DNA from: Candidatus Poribacteria bacterium
Lineage (GTDB): Bacteria > Poribacteria > WGA-4E > GCA-2687025
DNA: 64,000 nt
Direction of reading: 5' to 3'
Assembly: GCA_018644665.1 (NCBI GenBank)
Contig: JABGQA010000115.1
Coordinates: 1-64,000 of the forward strand
Shown here piece by piece: positions 29,808-39,206 of this stretch. Below the pieces are notes generated by a model. The model searched no databases. It was not told the origin of the DNA and worked only from the letters and a program-made list of their open reading frames with translations. A program made the position numbers and the translations under genes. How positions within the stretch are numbered: the first letter of the stretch is position 1; every line of letters begins with the position of its first letter.

Positions 29808-30725
29808 CTATTGCGCGCGTTCACGCGCGAGGCGCGCCTCGGCCAGGCTCAGGCTGTTCGCGCTCTCCGACGACTCCGGGTTCACCGCGAGCGCCGCCTG
29901 CAGGGACGCCACGGCACCGACGTAGTCGCCCGCCTGAATCTGCGTGAGCCCAAGCTGATGCAGCGCCTCGTGGTTGGGCGGGCCGGTTTCCGTGGCGCGC
30001 AGGAGCGCATCGGTCGACAACACAAGGTCGCCCGCGTCGCGGTAGGTCTGCCCAAGGTTTATGTGCGCTTCGACCGACGACGGATTGAGCTCGATCGAGG
30101 TCTTCAGTTCCGCGACGGCATCGTCGGTCATCCCCTTGTGCCGATAGGCGACGCCGAGCGCGTAGTGCGCCGACGCCAACGAGGGCTCCAACTCCACGGC
30201 GTGCCGCAGCGTCGCGATCGCGTCGTCCAGCCGGCCGGCCATCCCCTGGGCGCGACCGAGGTCCACGCGGGCCACGGCCATTTCAGGCACGCGGTCGACC
30301 ACCAACTGAAACGCGTCCACGGCGCCCTGGAGGTCTCCGACCATGAGTAGGACGGTACCCAGGTTGTGGCGGGCCTGCAGCAGTTGCGGGCGCGCCGCTA
30401 GCGCCTGGGAGTACGCCGCGGCGGCTTCCTCGAGGCGCCCAAGGCGCTGGTACGATGTCCCCATGTTGTTGTACGCGCGCGCATGGGTCGGGTCGACGGC
30501 GACCGCCTTCTCGAACTCAGCGATCCCTGCTGTGAGATTCCCTCGCGATTGCTGCGCCACCCCGCGACTGTAGAACATCCGCGCGCGGTCCTCGGCCGGC
30601 CGCTCCTGGGCCACAGGTGTGATCGACTGCCGGGGCTCGGGCGCCTCGGCCCGGCACGCTGTCAGGTACAGCGCGGCGAGCAGAACGCCGGCGAACGGCA
30701 AAGCCGCGCATACACGGAACGTCAC
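29808..30725 (-). CDS. TPR-repeat lipoprotein
   Basis: LYLTACRAE lipobox; 6 or more TPR units; GTG start overlapping the upstream stop (GTGA). Confidence 0.88.
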   Translation of the reverse strand: MTFRVCAALPFAGVLLAALYLTACRAEAPEPRQSITPVAQERPAEDRARMFYSRGVAQQSRGNLTAGIAEFEKAVAVDPTHARAYNNMGTSYQRLGRLEEAAAAYSQALAARPQLLQARHNLGTVLLMVGDLQGAVDAFQLVVDRVPEMAVARVDLGRAQGMAGRLDDAIATLRHAVELEPSLASAHYALGVAYRHKGMTDDAVAELKTSIELNPSSVEAHINLGQTYRDAGDLVLSTDALLRATETGPPNHEALHQLGLTQIQAGDYVGAVASLQAALAVNPESSESANSLSLAEARLARERAQ

Positions 30726-32392
30726 TGCGTTTCGCCCTCCGTCACCGTGAACGTCTGCCGTCCCTGCACCCCGGCATACCGATCGACGACGCCCGACGGC
30801 CAGCGAACGTCGAGCGTGTGCACGGACTCCACGTCGCCGAGCCCGAACGTCAACGTCGTCTCGCTTTGAGAGCAGTAGCTGCCTCCCGTCTTCACCATCT
30901 GTCTACGCGTGACGCCGCCCGCCGTGACGGTCACCACGGCACCGATGCCGTCGCGGTTCGAGCGCGTCCCACGCGTGGACACGCGCAGCCAGGCGCCGGA
31001 GACGCCGTCATTGCGAAGAAGCCAGGGCGCGCCACGTCCGTCTTCCACGCCGTTATTGGCGACGAGTACATCGAGGTCGCCATCGCCGTCGTAATCACCG
31101 TACGCCGCGCCACGTCCGACACCGGGCGTCGTCAGCCCTGCCGCGCTCGATACGTCGTGGTACCTGCCGTCGGCGCGACCCCGGAACAACGTCGCGTCCT
31201 GAGCGTACGTCGTGGCCTGTTGGTAGTCACCGACGCGCGGCTCGATGTGTCCGTTGGCGCAGAACAGGTCTGTCCACCCGTCGAGGTCATAGTCGAAGAA
31301 GAACAGGCCGAACGTCAACCGCGTGAGGCTGGAGGCGCCGATGCCGGCCGCGCGCGCGTCGTCTCGGAAGTAGGCCGCAGCAGATCCCGTGAAGAGGCCC
31401 GTCATCTCGGCGCTGAAATTCCCGACAGCGATCGCGACGGAGCCCTCGGCGCCGAAGCTCGTGGCGTCGATGCCCATGCCGGCGCGCGCCTTGCCGTTCT
31501 CCCCGAATGCGACGCCCATGACGACGCCCTCCTCGGTGAACGCTCCGTCGCCGTCGTTGCGGAAGAGGAGGTCCGGCTCTGTGTCGTTGGCCACGGCCAG
31601 GTCCGGCCACCCGTCGTCGTCATAGTCGAGGATGACGGCGCCCAGCGACTTACCTTCCGCCCGGTACACGCCCGCGGCGACGGTGACGTCCTCGAAGGCG
31701 CCCGACCCCACGTTGCGGTACAACCGGGACGGGTAGCCGGGGTACACCGTAGGCGTGCAGTACGAAGGCTGTGACGGGGAGACGCCGCAGTCCAGGTCGG
31801 TGTCAGGAGTCCACTCCACGTACCCGCACACGAATAGGTCGAGCAGGCCGTCGAGGTCATAGTCGAAGAACGTGGCGCTCGTCGACCACCCGTCGTTCTC
31901 GATGCCCGAGTCCGTGGTGATGTCCTCAAACGTCCCGTCGCCGCGGTTGGCGAATAACAGATCGCGTCCGAGGTTCGCGAAGTAGATGTCGCGGTCGCCG
32001 TCGTTGTCGATGTCCGCGATGGCGAGACCCATGCCGTACATCGAGCGGTCGAGCCCAGCCGCGCGCGTCGCGTCGACGAAGCGACCGGCGCCGATGTTCC
32101 GGTACAGGCCCGGGGTGTGCTCCGACGGCGCGTCAGGCCACTCGCGGCCGTTGGCGAACAGGATGTCGAGCGCCCCGTCCCCGTCGTAGTCGACGAAGGC
32201 GCAACCTGCGCCCATCGTCTCCGGCAAGTACCGCTCGCCCGTGGCCCCGGTGAAGTGGCGGAAGTCGATGCCGGCCTGGGCCGCCACGTCTACGAACAGG
32301 GCGTGGGACGTTGCCGGCGGCCCTATGAGAAGCCATGCCATGCCGCTCAGCAGCCACCCGCGACACGTGCGATGAAGCGACTCGCGAACCAT
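30722..32392 (-). CDS. FG-GAP/VCBS repeat protein with ASPIC/UnbV C-terminal domain (CRTAC1-like)
   Basis: FVDYDGDGALDILFANG and repeated DxDxDG motifs; C-terminal YCSQSETTLTFGLGDVESVHTLDVRWPSG. Confidence 0.92.
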   Translation of the reverse strand: MVRESLHRTCRGWLLSGMAWLLIGPPATSHALFVDVAAQAGIDFRHFTGATGERYLPETMGAGCAFVDYDGDGALDILFANGREWPDAPSEHTPGLYRNIGAGRFVDATRAAGLDRSMYGMGLAIADIDNDGDRDIYFANLGRDLLFANRGDGTFEDITTDSGIENDGWSTSATFFDYDLDGLLDLFVCGYVEWTPDTDLDCGVSPSQPSYCTPTVYPGYPSRLYRNVGSGAFEDVTVAAGVYRAEGKSLGAVILDYDDDGWPDLAVANDTEPDLLFRNDGDGAFTEEGVVMGVAFGENGKARAGMGIDATSFGAEGSVAIAVGNFSAEMTGLFTGSAAAYFRDDARAAGIGASSLTRLTFGLFFFDYDLDGWTDLFCANGHIEPRVGDYQQATTYAQDATLFRGRADGRYHDVSSAAGLTTPGVGRGAAYGDYDGDGDLDVLVANNGVEDGRGAPWLLRNDGVSGAWLRVSTRGTRSNRDGIGAVVTVTAGGVTRRQMVKTGGSYCSQSETTLTFGLGDVESVHTLDVRWPSGVVDRYAGVQGRQTFTVTEGETQ

Positions 32393-32485
32393 CCGCTCTT
32401 GACCCCCCGATCCCCGCGTGTGCAGTATGGCGCCACGGCGGCCACGCCGCAATTCCGATCACCTGCGTGGAGGGCATGGCGACAT

Positions 32486-32941
32486 ATGGCGAGAACTCTA
32501 CGACTGTCGTTCCCCGACGCCGGCGCCGAGTGCGTGGCGGAATTGCTCGACGAGGTCGCCCCGAAGACATGCGACGCGGTCTGGCACGGTTTGCCTCTCG
32601 AGGGCGACACCGTGCACGGCACGTATTCCGGGCCCGAGATATTCATCACTGCGGACGAACTGTCCGACGTCGAGATGGAGAATGGCGTGCACCGCGCGCA
32701 GCCCGGCGACATAGGTTACTGGCGGAACCCTCCGGGTCGGTACGCGACCACGCCTCAGCGCGTCGTCGAGGTCGTGCTCATCTACGACCGCGGGGCCGCC
32801 ATCATGGGCCCTGACGGGCAGCCCACGTTCGTCAACCTGTTCGCACGCGTGGCGGGCGACTGGGAGGCGTTCCGTCGCGCGGCCCGGACGATCCGCACAC
32901 GCGGGCCGATGCGTCTGCACGTCGAACGGGGGCAGCCTTGA
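32486..32941 (+). CDS. DUF3830 family protein
   Basis: VWHGLPLEGDTVHGTYSGPEIFI...PGDIGYWRNPPGR...VVEVVLIYDRGAAIMGPDGQPTFVNLFA. Confidence 0.82.
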   Translation: MARTLRLSFPDAGAECVAELLDEVAPKTCDAVWHGLPLEGDTVHGTYSGPEIFITADELSDVEMENGVHRAQPGDIGYWRNPPGRYATTPQRVVEVVLIYDRGAAIMGPDGQPTFVNLFARVAGDWEAFRRAARTIRTRGPMRLHVERGQP

Positions 32942-34056
32942 GGATCACGCGCGTCGAGACGATCCCGGTTCGGATTCCGCTGCGGCGTGAGTTCCTGATG
33001 CGTAGCGCGCACGGTGACACGCCCCCGGTGTCGACCCCTGTGCTAGTGCGCCTGCACACGGATGCCGGCGTCGTTGGGGTAGGCGAGTGCACGGGAAGCG
33101 CGCAATGGAGTGGCGAACCCCAGAACGTGGCGCTTACCGTGATCGGCGAACACCTTGCACCGGCGGTGGTAGGGGCCGACCCGGGGCACACATCTCAGGT
33201 CGCGGCGCGCATGGCGGCGGCGATCAAGGGGCACCCGTTCGCGAAGTCGGCGGTCGAGATGGCGTGCTGGGACGCCGCGGGCAAGGCGACGGGCAGATCG
33301 GTCGTGGACATGCTGGGCGGCCCGTGCCGTGAGCGTGTCCCCATCAAGTGGTCCGTAAGCGCGCGTCCTCCGGGCGAGGCCGCCGCGATTGCCCGCCGCG
33401 CCGTGGCAATGGGCTTCACCATGATGAAGGTGAAGACCGGCCTGGATCTCGCTACGGACGTCGAGCGCGTTCGCGCGGTGCGCGAGGCGGTCGGGCCCGA
33501 TGTGCGGGTCGGGATCGACTGCAACGGCGGGTGGACGGCGCGTGAGGCCCTGTCCGCGGCCAGGCAACTCGACGACTGCGACCTATGGTTCATCGAGCAG
33601 CCCACGCACCCCCGCGACCTCGTGGGCATGGCGGAGGTGAGGCGGGGCGTTGCCACACCCATCATGGCCGACGAGTCGGTGTGGACGGCCGAGGACGCCA
33701 TCGCGGTAATCCGGCACGAAGCGGCCGACATCATCAGCGTGTACCCGGGCAAGAACGGCGGCATCGGCCCGTGCCGAGACATCGTGGCCGTCGCGCAGGC
33801 GGCTGGACTGACGTGTGTGCTCGGGTCGAACCTGGAACTCGGCGTGGCGTCGGCGGCGATGCTCGCCGTGGCCCGCGCGCTGCCAGGGCTGAGTGACGAG
33901 ATCGGCCACCACATCATCGGCCCCCTGTACCACGAACGCGACGTGATAGCGCCACCACTGAAGCTAACCGACGGGCACGCTACGGGCGCCGACGGCTCCG
34001 GCCTTGGCGTCGAACTGATGGCGGACCTACCGCTGACCATCCCACCGTCGGAGTAG
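32938..34056 (+). CDS. Mandelate racemase/muconate lactonizing enzyme family protein
   Basis: TTG start overlapping the DUF3830 stop (TTGA); MKVKTGL (KxK), GIDCNGGW, FIEQPT, MADESVW, YPGKNGG. Confidence 0.92.
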   Translation: MRITRVETIPVRIPLRREFLMRSAHGDTPPVSTPVLVRLHTDAGVVGVGECTGSAQWSGEPQNVALTVIGEHLAPAVVGADPGHTSQVAARMAAAIKGHPFAKSAVEMACWDAAGKATGRSVVDMLGGPCRERVPIKWSVSARPPGEAAAIARRAVAMGFTMMKVKTGLDLATDVERVRAVREAVGPDVRVGIDCNGGWTAREALSAARQLDDCDLWFIEQPTHPRDLVGMAEVRRGVATPIMADESVWTAEDAIAVIRHEAADIISVYPGKNGGIGPCRDIVAVAQAAGLTCVLGSNLELGVASAAMLAVARALPGLSDEIGHHIIGPLYHERDVIAPPLKLTDGHATGADGSGLGVELMADLPLTIPPSE

Positions 34057-34150
34057 AGAGCACCGGCCGTGCGGCGGCGTCTTGCCGGGTGGCCGCGCCG
34101 GTCCTATCATCGCCGGCCGTTCGCAGCTTCGGCATCGACCGGGAGAGAGT

Positions 34151-34927
34151 ATGCTACCCGTATGTTACGACCCCTACGTCGGCACGCTCGGCCGATTCAC
34201 GCGCGCGGAGATCATCTCGCTGGTCGCGAAGGCGGGGTACGACGGCATCAACGTGCCGGTCAACGCGGCGTTCCTCGGCGACGTCGCAGCCTCGGACGTG
34301 GACGACCTCGTGGCGCGCCTTGAGGACAACGGGCTGGTCGCGCCGACGGTCGGGTACGGCCGCTACGAGCTTTTGACGAATCCTGACCGCGCCGATGATG
34401 TCATGCCGCACTTCGAGGTCGCGTTGGGGGTCGCTCAGCGCGTCGGCGCGACGATCTTCGGCATATGGCCGCCGCCGCCGAAGTCGGTGTCCCACACGGA
34501 AGGGCTCGACACGCTCACGACGCATCTGACGGCGATGGCGCTCGCGCTCGAGGAACACGGCTTGCGGGTCGCCATCGAGTTCGAGAAGGGCGTGCCTATC
34601 GACAACTACCGCGACGGCTTGGCGTACATCGAGCGCGTGGGCCTCCCGCTCCTGCTCACGGCGGACACCTACCATCTCCACAGCGATCAGGCGGACCCCG
34701 AACGCGCGGCGCGACAGATGGGCGACCGGCTCGGAGACGTGCACGTCTCCGGCAGCGAGCGCGGTGAGCCCAAGGCCGACAACTTCGACATGGACGGCTT
34801 CATCCGCGGTCTGCGCGCGATCGATTTCCAAGGGCCGCTGATCGCGCAATACCACCTGAAGGACGTCGAGAGTATCGCGCGTGTCTGCGCATACGTTCGC
34901 GAAGTGCGCGAACGGTTGACGGCGTAG
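34151..34927 (+). CDS. Sugar phosphate isomerase/epimerase
   Basis: GGGAGAGAG before the ATG; RVAIEFEKGVPIDNY, LLTADTYHLHSDQ, GDVHVSGSERGEP. Confidence 0.88.
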   Translation: MLPVCYDPYVGTLGRFTRAEIISLVAKAGYDGINVPVNAAFLGDVAASDVDDLVARLEDNGLVAPTVGYGRYELLTNPDRADDVMPHFEVALGVAQRVGATIFGIWPPPPKSVSHTEGLDTLTTHLTAMALALEEHGLRVAIEFEKGVPIDNYRDGLAYIERVGLPLLLTADTYHLHSDQADPERAARQMGDRLGDVHVSGSERGEPKADNFDMDGFIRGLRAIDFQGPLIAQYHLKDVESIARVCAYVREVRERLTA

Positions 34928-34971
34928 GGGCGACCTCGGCAAACCAGACGCGGCCGCTGCGGGCGGGCGGC

Positions 34972-35000
34972 TTGACGTAGTACTTATAGACTACTATGCT
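34972..35000 (+). promoter_or_regulatory. Sigma70-like promoter with inverted repeat in the spacer
   Basis: TTGACG-N17-TATGCT; spacer contains GTAGT-ACTTATAG-ACTAC. Confidence 0.5.
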
Positions 35001-35005
35001 GCGGC

Positions 35006-35146
35006 CACGCGTTGCCCGAATGCGATGGTTCCGGCAGGGCCACGTGACGAGACGGCCCGTGGCGATGGCGCTGCGGGCCACGAAACGTCCACACGCACCC
35101 GGCCAAGGCAACGTCGCGGCTCCCCGGCCTGTGTTACCGGGGAGCC
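35006..35146 (+). ncRNA. Candidate structured small RNA
   Basis: Begins just downstream of the promoter; closing helix CGTTGCC(35010-35016)/GGCAACG(35107-35113); internal GCCACG/CGTGGC hairpin; ends in a strong hairpin; no plausible ORF. Confidence 0.35.
35118..35146. terminator. Strong hairpin, candidate terminator (no poly-T)
   Basis: GGCTCCCCGG-cctgtgtta-CCGGGGAGCC, perfect 10-bp stem. Confidence 0.45.
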
Positions 35147-35295
35147 ACTTCGCATGTGGTCACTCGAAGCTGGTCGTGGGTAGGTGGGAAGCCGACGCCT
35201 GGATGCCCGCGAACGCGGAGGCAGTCCACCGTCGGGTACAATTCCACTTAAGCCACGCGAGCGTGGCGGGACGGGCGAGTCGGGAGTGGTGGCGT

Positions 35296-35505
35296 CTAGA
35301 GCTTGCCCTGCTCTTTGAGCTTCCGCCGCACGCGGGCGAGCTGACGCACGCGCTGTCGCGCCTTGCGGCGACGCGCTTCACTCGGCTTCTCGTAGGCTCG
35401 ACGTCGACGCGTCTCGCGTCGGAGCCCCTCGCGCTCACACGCCTTCTTGAAGCGTTTCAGCGCGCGATCGATCGATTCGTCGTCGTGCACGTATACTCGC
35501 GGCAC
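35296..35505 (-). CDS. rpsU: 30S ribosomal protein S21
   Basis: PRVYVHDDESIDRALKRFKKACEREGLRRETRRRRAYEKPSEARRRKARQ; GTG start with GGAGG upstream. Confidence 0.95.
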   Translation of the reverse strand: MPRVYVHDDESIDRALKRFKKACEREGLRRETRRRRAYEKPSEARRRKARQRVRQLARVRRKLKEQGKL

Positions 35506-35843
35506 AGACTACCACCTCCGAAGTACGGTCGGTCGGCACATCTCACGGCGAAGGTCTTTGCGGGCGCGCCGCGCGTCGTTACGGACGGACTCGACGACGG
35601 TCGCGCAAGAGGCGAGTCAGCAGGCCTGAACCTGGGTGAGAGGATCATGCTGCGGCTCGCGCCCGGCGGCGCCAGATGGCCACCCACCGCTTCGGACCTC
35701 CCGTTCGCCAGCGTACGGCGAACGAACAGACATCGGAGCAATGATGACATGAGGGCGCCAGGTTGTCCACCTCAACCGGCGGCGGCGCGAGGCCTTCGCG
35801 GGTACCAACAGGAGCGCGTCGCCGCTCGTTCTCGGCCCGGCGC

Positions 35844-36908
35844 CTAGCTGTCGGATGCCGCGTCCTCGAGGGCCGCTTCCAGGGCCTCGCGCAGGTGGCC
35901 GATTGCTTTCTGCTCATCCTCCTTCGCTTCGGCAAGATGCCTGGCGGCGGCGGCTCGCATATCGGCCGTCCACTCCTGCCCGTCCTTCAAGTCCCACGGA
36001 TACACGACGTCGCCGCGTCCGGCGCGCAACCCCGCGACCATGCTCTCGTACGCGCCGACGGCCTTCTCCACGTGCTCGGCGGCAGCATGCGGGAGCGTGG
36101 ACGCCTGGGCGCGTAGGTACCGGATCGCCGACCCGCGCGCGTCTATGAGGCTGTCGTAGCACCACGCGTTCACGCGCATGTTGTGGGTGAGTGTTTCGGC
36201 GTCGGCGTAGAGCGCGTCGTCGGTCAGCCCGGCGATCCACGCGTCGTATGCGGCGAACCCACTCGCGTACGTCCCGTATCTCTCCCTGGTCGCCATCTCG
36301 ATGGCTATCTCGATCGATCGGAGCGTGTTGTCAAGTGGTGAGGGCGCGTCACCCCTCTCGCCGATGAACTCGACTATCCACGGGAACTTGGCTGCCTCGG
36401 CGTACTCTTCGCCCTGAGCGTGGTAGTCGCGCACGAGCAACGTCTCGCCGCTGTCGCGATAGCCAACGATCACGCCCCAATCGGGGATCTTCACGAGGTC
36501 GATGGCGCGCACGGGCCTCCCGGCGTCGATGCTGGCGACGATCTGCGCCCGCGCAGCGGCGACCGCGTCCTCGTCCTTTGTGTCGACTATGTGCGCGGAG
36601 GCTGAGTAGCCGAACGCCTTCGCGGCCGGTTCGGCGTGGGTGTATCCCACTGTTGCGTCCGGCGAGCTGGGACACCAGTCCGGTTGGTGGAAGTGCAGAC
36701 GGAACGCAGCCCCCGAGTAGCCCATCGCGGTGTCGTACGTGACGTCCTCTCCCGCCCCCTGGAGGGAGAGAGCGTACGCGTTGACCCAGGTATTGCCGCG
36801 CCCCTTGCCCCACTCCATCGGCCCCACGCCTTCGATCACATTCCCCGCGCGCGGCGGCTCCTCGACCGCTGCCGACAGCGCGGTCACCAAGACTAGCGCC
36901 AAACTCAT
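35844..36908 (-). CDS. Hypothetical secreted protein, possible C39/BtrH-N-like fold
   Basis: Full-length ORF with N-terminal hydrophobic segment; WGVIVGYRDSGETLLVRDYH resembles papain-like peptidase core; weak family call. Confidence 0.7.
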   Translation of the reverse strand: MSLALVLVTALSAAVEEPPRAGNVIEGVGPMEWGKGRGNTWVNAYALSLQGAGEDVTYDTAMGYSGAAFRLHFHQPDWCPSSPDATVGYTHAEPAAKAFGYSASAHIVDTKDEDAVAAARAQIVASIDAGRPVRAIDLVKIPDWGVIVGYRDSGETLLVRDYHAQGEEYAEAAKFPWIVEFIGERGDAPSPLDNTLRSIEIAIEMATRERYGTYASGFAAYDAWIAGLTDDALYADAETLTHNMRVNAWCYDSLIDARGSAIRYLRAQASTLPHAAAEHVEKAVGAYESMVAGLRAGRGDVVYPWDLKDGQEWTADMRAAAARHLAEAKEDEQKAIGHLREALEAALEDAASDS

Positions 36909-37201
36909 GGATGTTCCCCTTCGCGGGTTCGGGCATGTCCTCGGATCAGTGTGCTGTTGGGGCCTCGTGCGGGCGCGTCAACTGCGCCGCGCATCCACGC
37001 CGGTATACGCGCGCGGAACCACTGCGATTTCGCCGCTGGCGTCCGATTGCCCCAGTCCCGCCCGCGCCGGGAGACGAGACGGTCCATCGCGGCCTCAGGT
37101 CGGTTCCTCCCGCTGGCTGTCTGACGGCTTGGCGGCTTGCGTGCCCAGACAGTGACACCATACGATCCGCCCACACTGTCGCTCCCTGAGGGGACACGGC
37201 C

Positions 37202-38194
37202 TTGCCGACGAACGCCGCCGACGCCGTTACGGCGCCCATGTGCCACGCCCGAGGGTTCGCACTCGTGCTCCTCGTCATCGCGGTGACGGCGCACGGCCGG
37301 TCGGGTTCGCAGATCGCCTTTACGTCGGAACGCGACGGGAATCCTGAGGTGTACGTCATGGATGCCGATGGGGGCGGTCTCCGTCGGCTTACGCGCCACG
37401 CTGGCTATGACGGAAGCCCATCCTGGTCCCCGGACGGGCGGATCGCGTTCTCGTCCAGCCGAGGAGGCCGTTCCGGGGTGTACATCATGGATTCCCACGG
37501 GCGTGGCGCGCGGTTCGTGATGCCGGGCTTCGAGGCTGACTGGTCGGCGGACGGCCGCTCATTTGTCGTCACCGACAGCGGGCGTGGCGCCGCCACGCGC
37601 CTCTATGTGGCGCGCTCCGACGGTTCCCGGCGGGATGTACTCGAGGACGGCCCGGGGTGGCGAAGACGGGCGGAGTGGTCGCCGGACGGGACGCGTGTTG
37701 CCTTCGACTCGAACGCGCGGGACGAAGACTCCGGCATCGGCGACCGCGAGATATACGTCGTCGATGCCGACGGCTCCGGCCTGCGCGCGATCACGCCGCA
37801 TCCGGCCGTCGAGAGCGATCCCACGTGGTCTCCTGACGGCGCCCGCGTGGCGTTTTACTCGTCGCGCTTGGCGCCCGACCCGGGCATCTACGCCATGGAC
37901 GTGGAGGGCGGCGATGCGCGATTCATCGCCCTTGCCGGCCTGTTCGCAACGGATCCAGCGTGGTCGCCCGACGGGGGCCGCATCGCGTTCGCCGGCAGTC
38001 CGATGAATGCGGAGGAGCCCCGCGACATCTACACAGTGGGCGCCGGAGGCGGTCACGTGAGCCAACTGACGGACCATCCGTCGTTGAACACCGATCCGGC
38101 GTGGTACGACCCGGCCTTCGCGCGGCCGGTGCATGCGCTCGACCGCGACCTGACTTCCTGGGGATGGCTGCGCCGAATCGCCCTGGCCAGATAG
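37202..38194 (+). CDS. TolB-like/PD40 beta-propeller protein
   Basis: Repeated IAFTSERDGNPEVYVMDADGGGLRRLT...PSWSPDGRIAFSS; TTG start at 37202 or ATG at 37238. Confidence 0.88.
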   Translation: MPTNAADAVTAPMCHARGFALVLLVIAVTAHGRSGSQIAFTSERDGNPEVYVMDADGGGLRRLTRHAGYDGSPSWSPDGRIAFSSSRGGRSGVYIMDSHGRGARFVMPGFEADWSADGRSFVVTDSGRGAATRLYVARSDGSRRDVLEDGPGWRRRAEWSPDGTRVAFDSNARDEDSGIGDREIYVVDADGSGLRAITPHPAVESDPTWSPDGARVAFYSSRLAPDPGIYAMDVEGGDARFIALAGLFATDPAWSPDGGRIAFAGSPMNAEEPRDIYTVGAGGGHVSQLTDHPSLNTDPAWYDPAFARPVHALDRDLTSWGWLRRIALAR

Positions 38195-38263
38195 CGCTAC
38201 CGTTCCACGCCGGGTTCGGATGGGCCCAAGTTGCCGGACGCATGCTCCGCGGTTACCGTCTTA

Positions 38264-38282
38264 CGTGAGGGCAGGCCTCACG
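38264..38282. promoter_or_regulatory. Inverted repeat CGTGAGG-GCAGG-CCTCACG (terminator hairpin or operator)
   Basis: Exact 7-bp arms, 5-nt spacer, in the intergenic gap 38195-38313. Confidence 0.35.
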
Positions 38283-38313
38283 GCCGGCTCACGCCGAAGA
38301 GGAACACGGCCCC

Positions 38314-39201
38314 ATGCGACGTACGCTCGTCACGGCGCTTCTCATAGCCTCGCTGGCGCTCATTAGCCTCGTGCAGCCGTCAGCGCAGGTGGCGGGGATG
38401 GTGGACCGCGCCCTCGAGTCGATGCCTCCGGCGGGCCGCGCCGAGGTAGACGCCATCCTCGCCGAGCGTGGTCTCACCCTGGACGACGTCCGCAACGACG
38501 CGTCCCTGGCGCAGAAGCTGATGTCGTCACCGGAAATCCAGGAACGCGTGAAGCGGGCGATGGAAGGACCCGGCACAGCCGAAGCCAAGGCGCCACCGTC
38601 CCAGGGCCCGCCGGCGTCCCAAGAACGCGACCCCTCCGAGGCGCCGCGCCCGCCGCGCGGTCAGCGAGAAGGCGGCCTGCCCGAGCGATACCAGGTGATC
38701 ATGGAGGGGAACCTGTTCCGCCGCCTCGGGTGGCAGGAACAGCGTCACAACCCGTTCGGGCTCGCCGGGGTCGTGCATCGCCAAGACGGGGCGTGGGCGC
38801 TCATCACGAAGCAGGGCCGGCCGGCGGGACTGTACGTCGAGGTCGGCGCCGACGTGGGCGATGGCTATACCGTCTCGGCGATCGACGGGCGCTCCGTGAA
38901 GCTCGTTGGGGGGACCCTCGGCGAAGTCACGTTAGAACTCGACGGCGCCGTGATAGGCTCGCGCAGCGGAGGCGGCCGCCCAGAGTCTCGACCCACGAAG
39001 CAGGGCCCGTCGGACAAGGGCAAGGGCGAGAAGTGGTATCCCGTGCGCGGTCTGGAGTTCATGGAACTCGTAGGGACCATCCTGGGTCGTGAAGGCCTCA
39101 CGATGCAGGACGTGGAGAACGACCGCGATCTCCAGCAGAGCCTGAAGAAGAAGTACCAGTATCTCGAAGACGAGGGGTATACGAAGTTCCCGGACGACTG
39201 A
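38314..39201 (+). CDS. Secreted hypothetical protein
   Basis: Signal peptide MRRTLVTALLIASLALISLVQPSAQ; intact ORF. Confidence 0.78.
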   Translation: MRRTLVTALLIASLALISLVQPSAQVAGMVDRALESMPPAGRAEVDAILAERGLTLDDVRNDASLAQKLMSSPEIQERVKRAMEGPGTAEAKAPPSQGPPASQERDPSEAPRPPRGQREGGLPERYQVIMEGNLFRRLGWQEQRHNPFGLAGVVHRQDGAWALITKQGRPAGLYVEVGADVGDGYTVSAIDGRSVKLVGGTLGEVTLELDGAVIGSRSGGGRPESRPTKQGPSDKGKGEKWYPVRGLEFMELVGTILGREGLTMQDVENDRDLQQSLKKKYQYLEDEGYTKFPDD

Positions 39202-39206
39202 GCGCG

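Noticed and set aside
35006-35146. Bacterial SRP (4.5S) RNA identity for the candidate small RNA
   Set aside because: The GGTCAGGTCCGGAAGGAAGCAGCC-type core is absent
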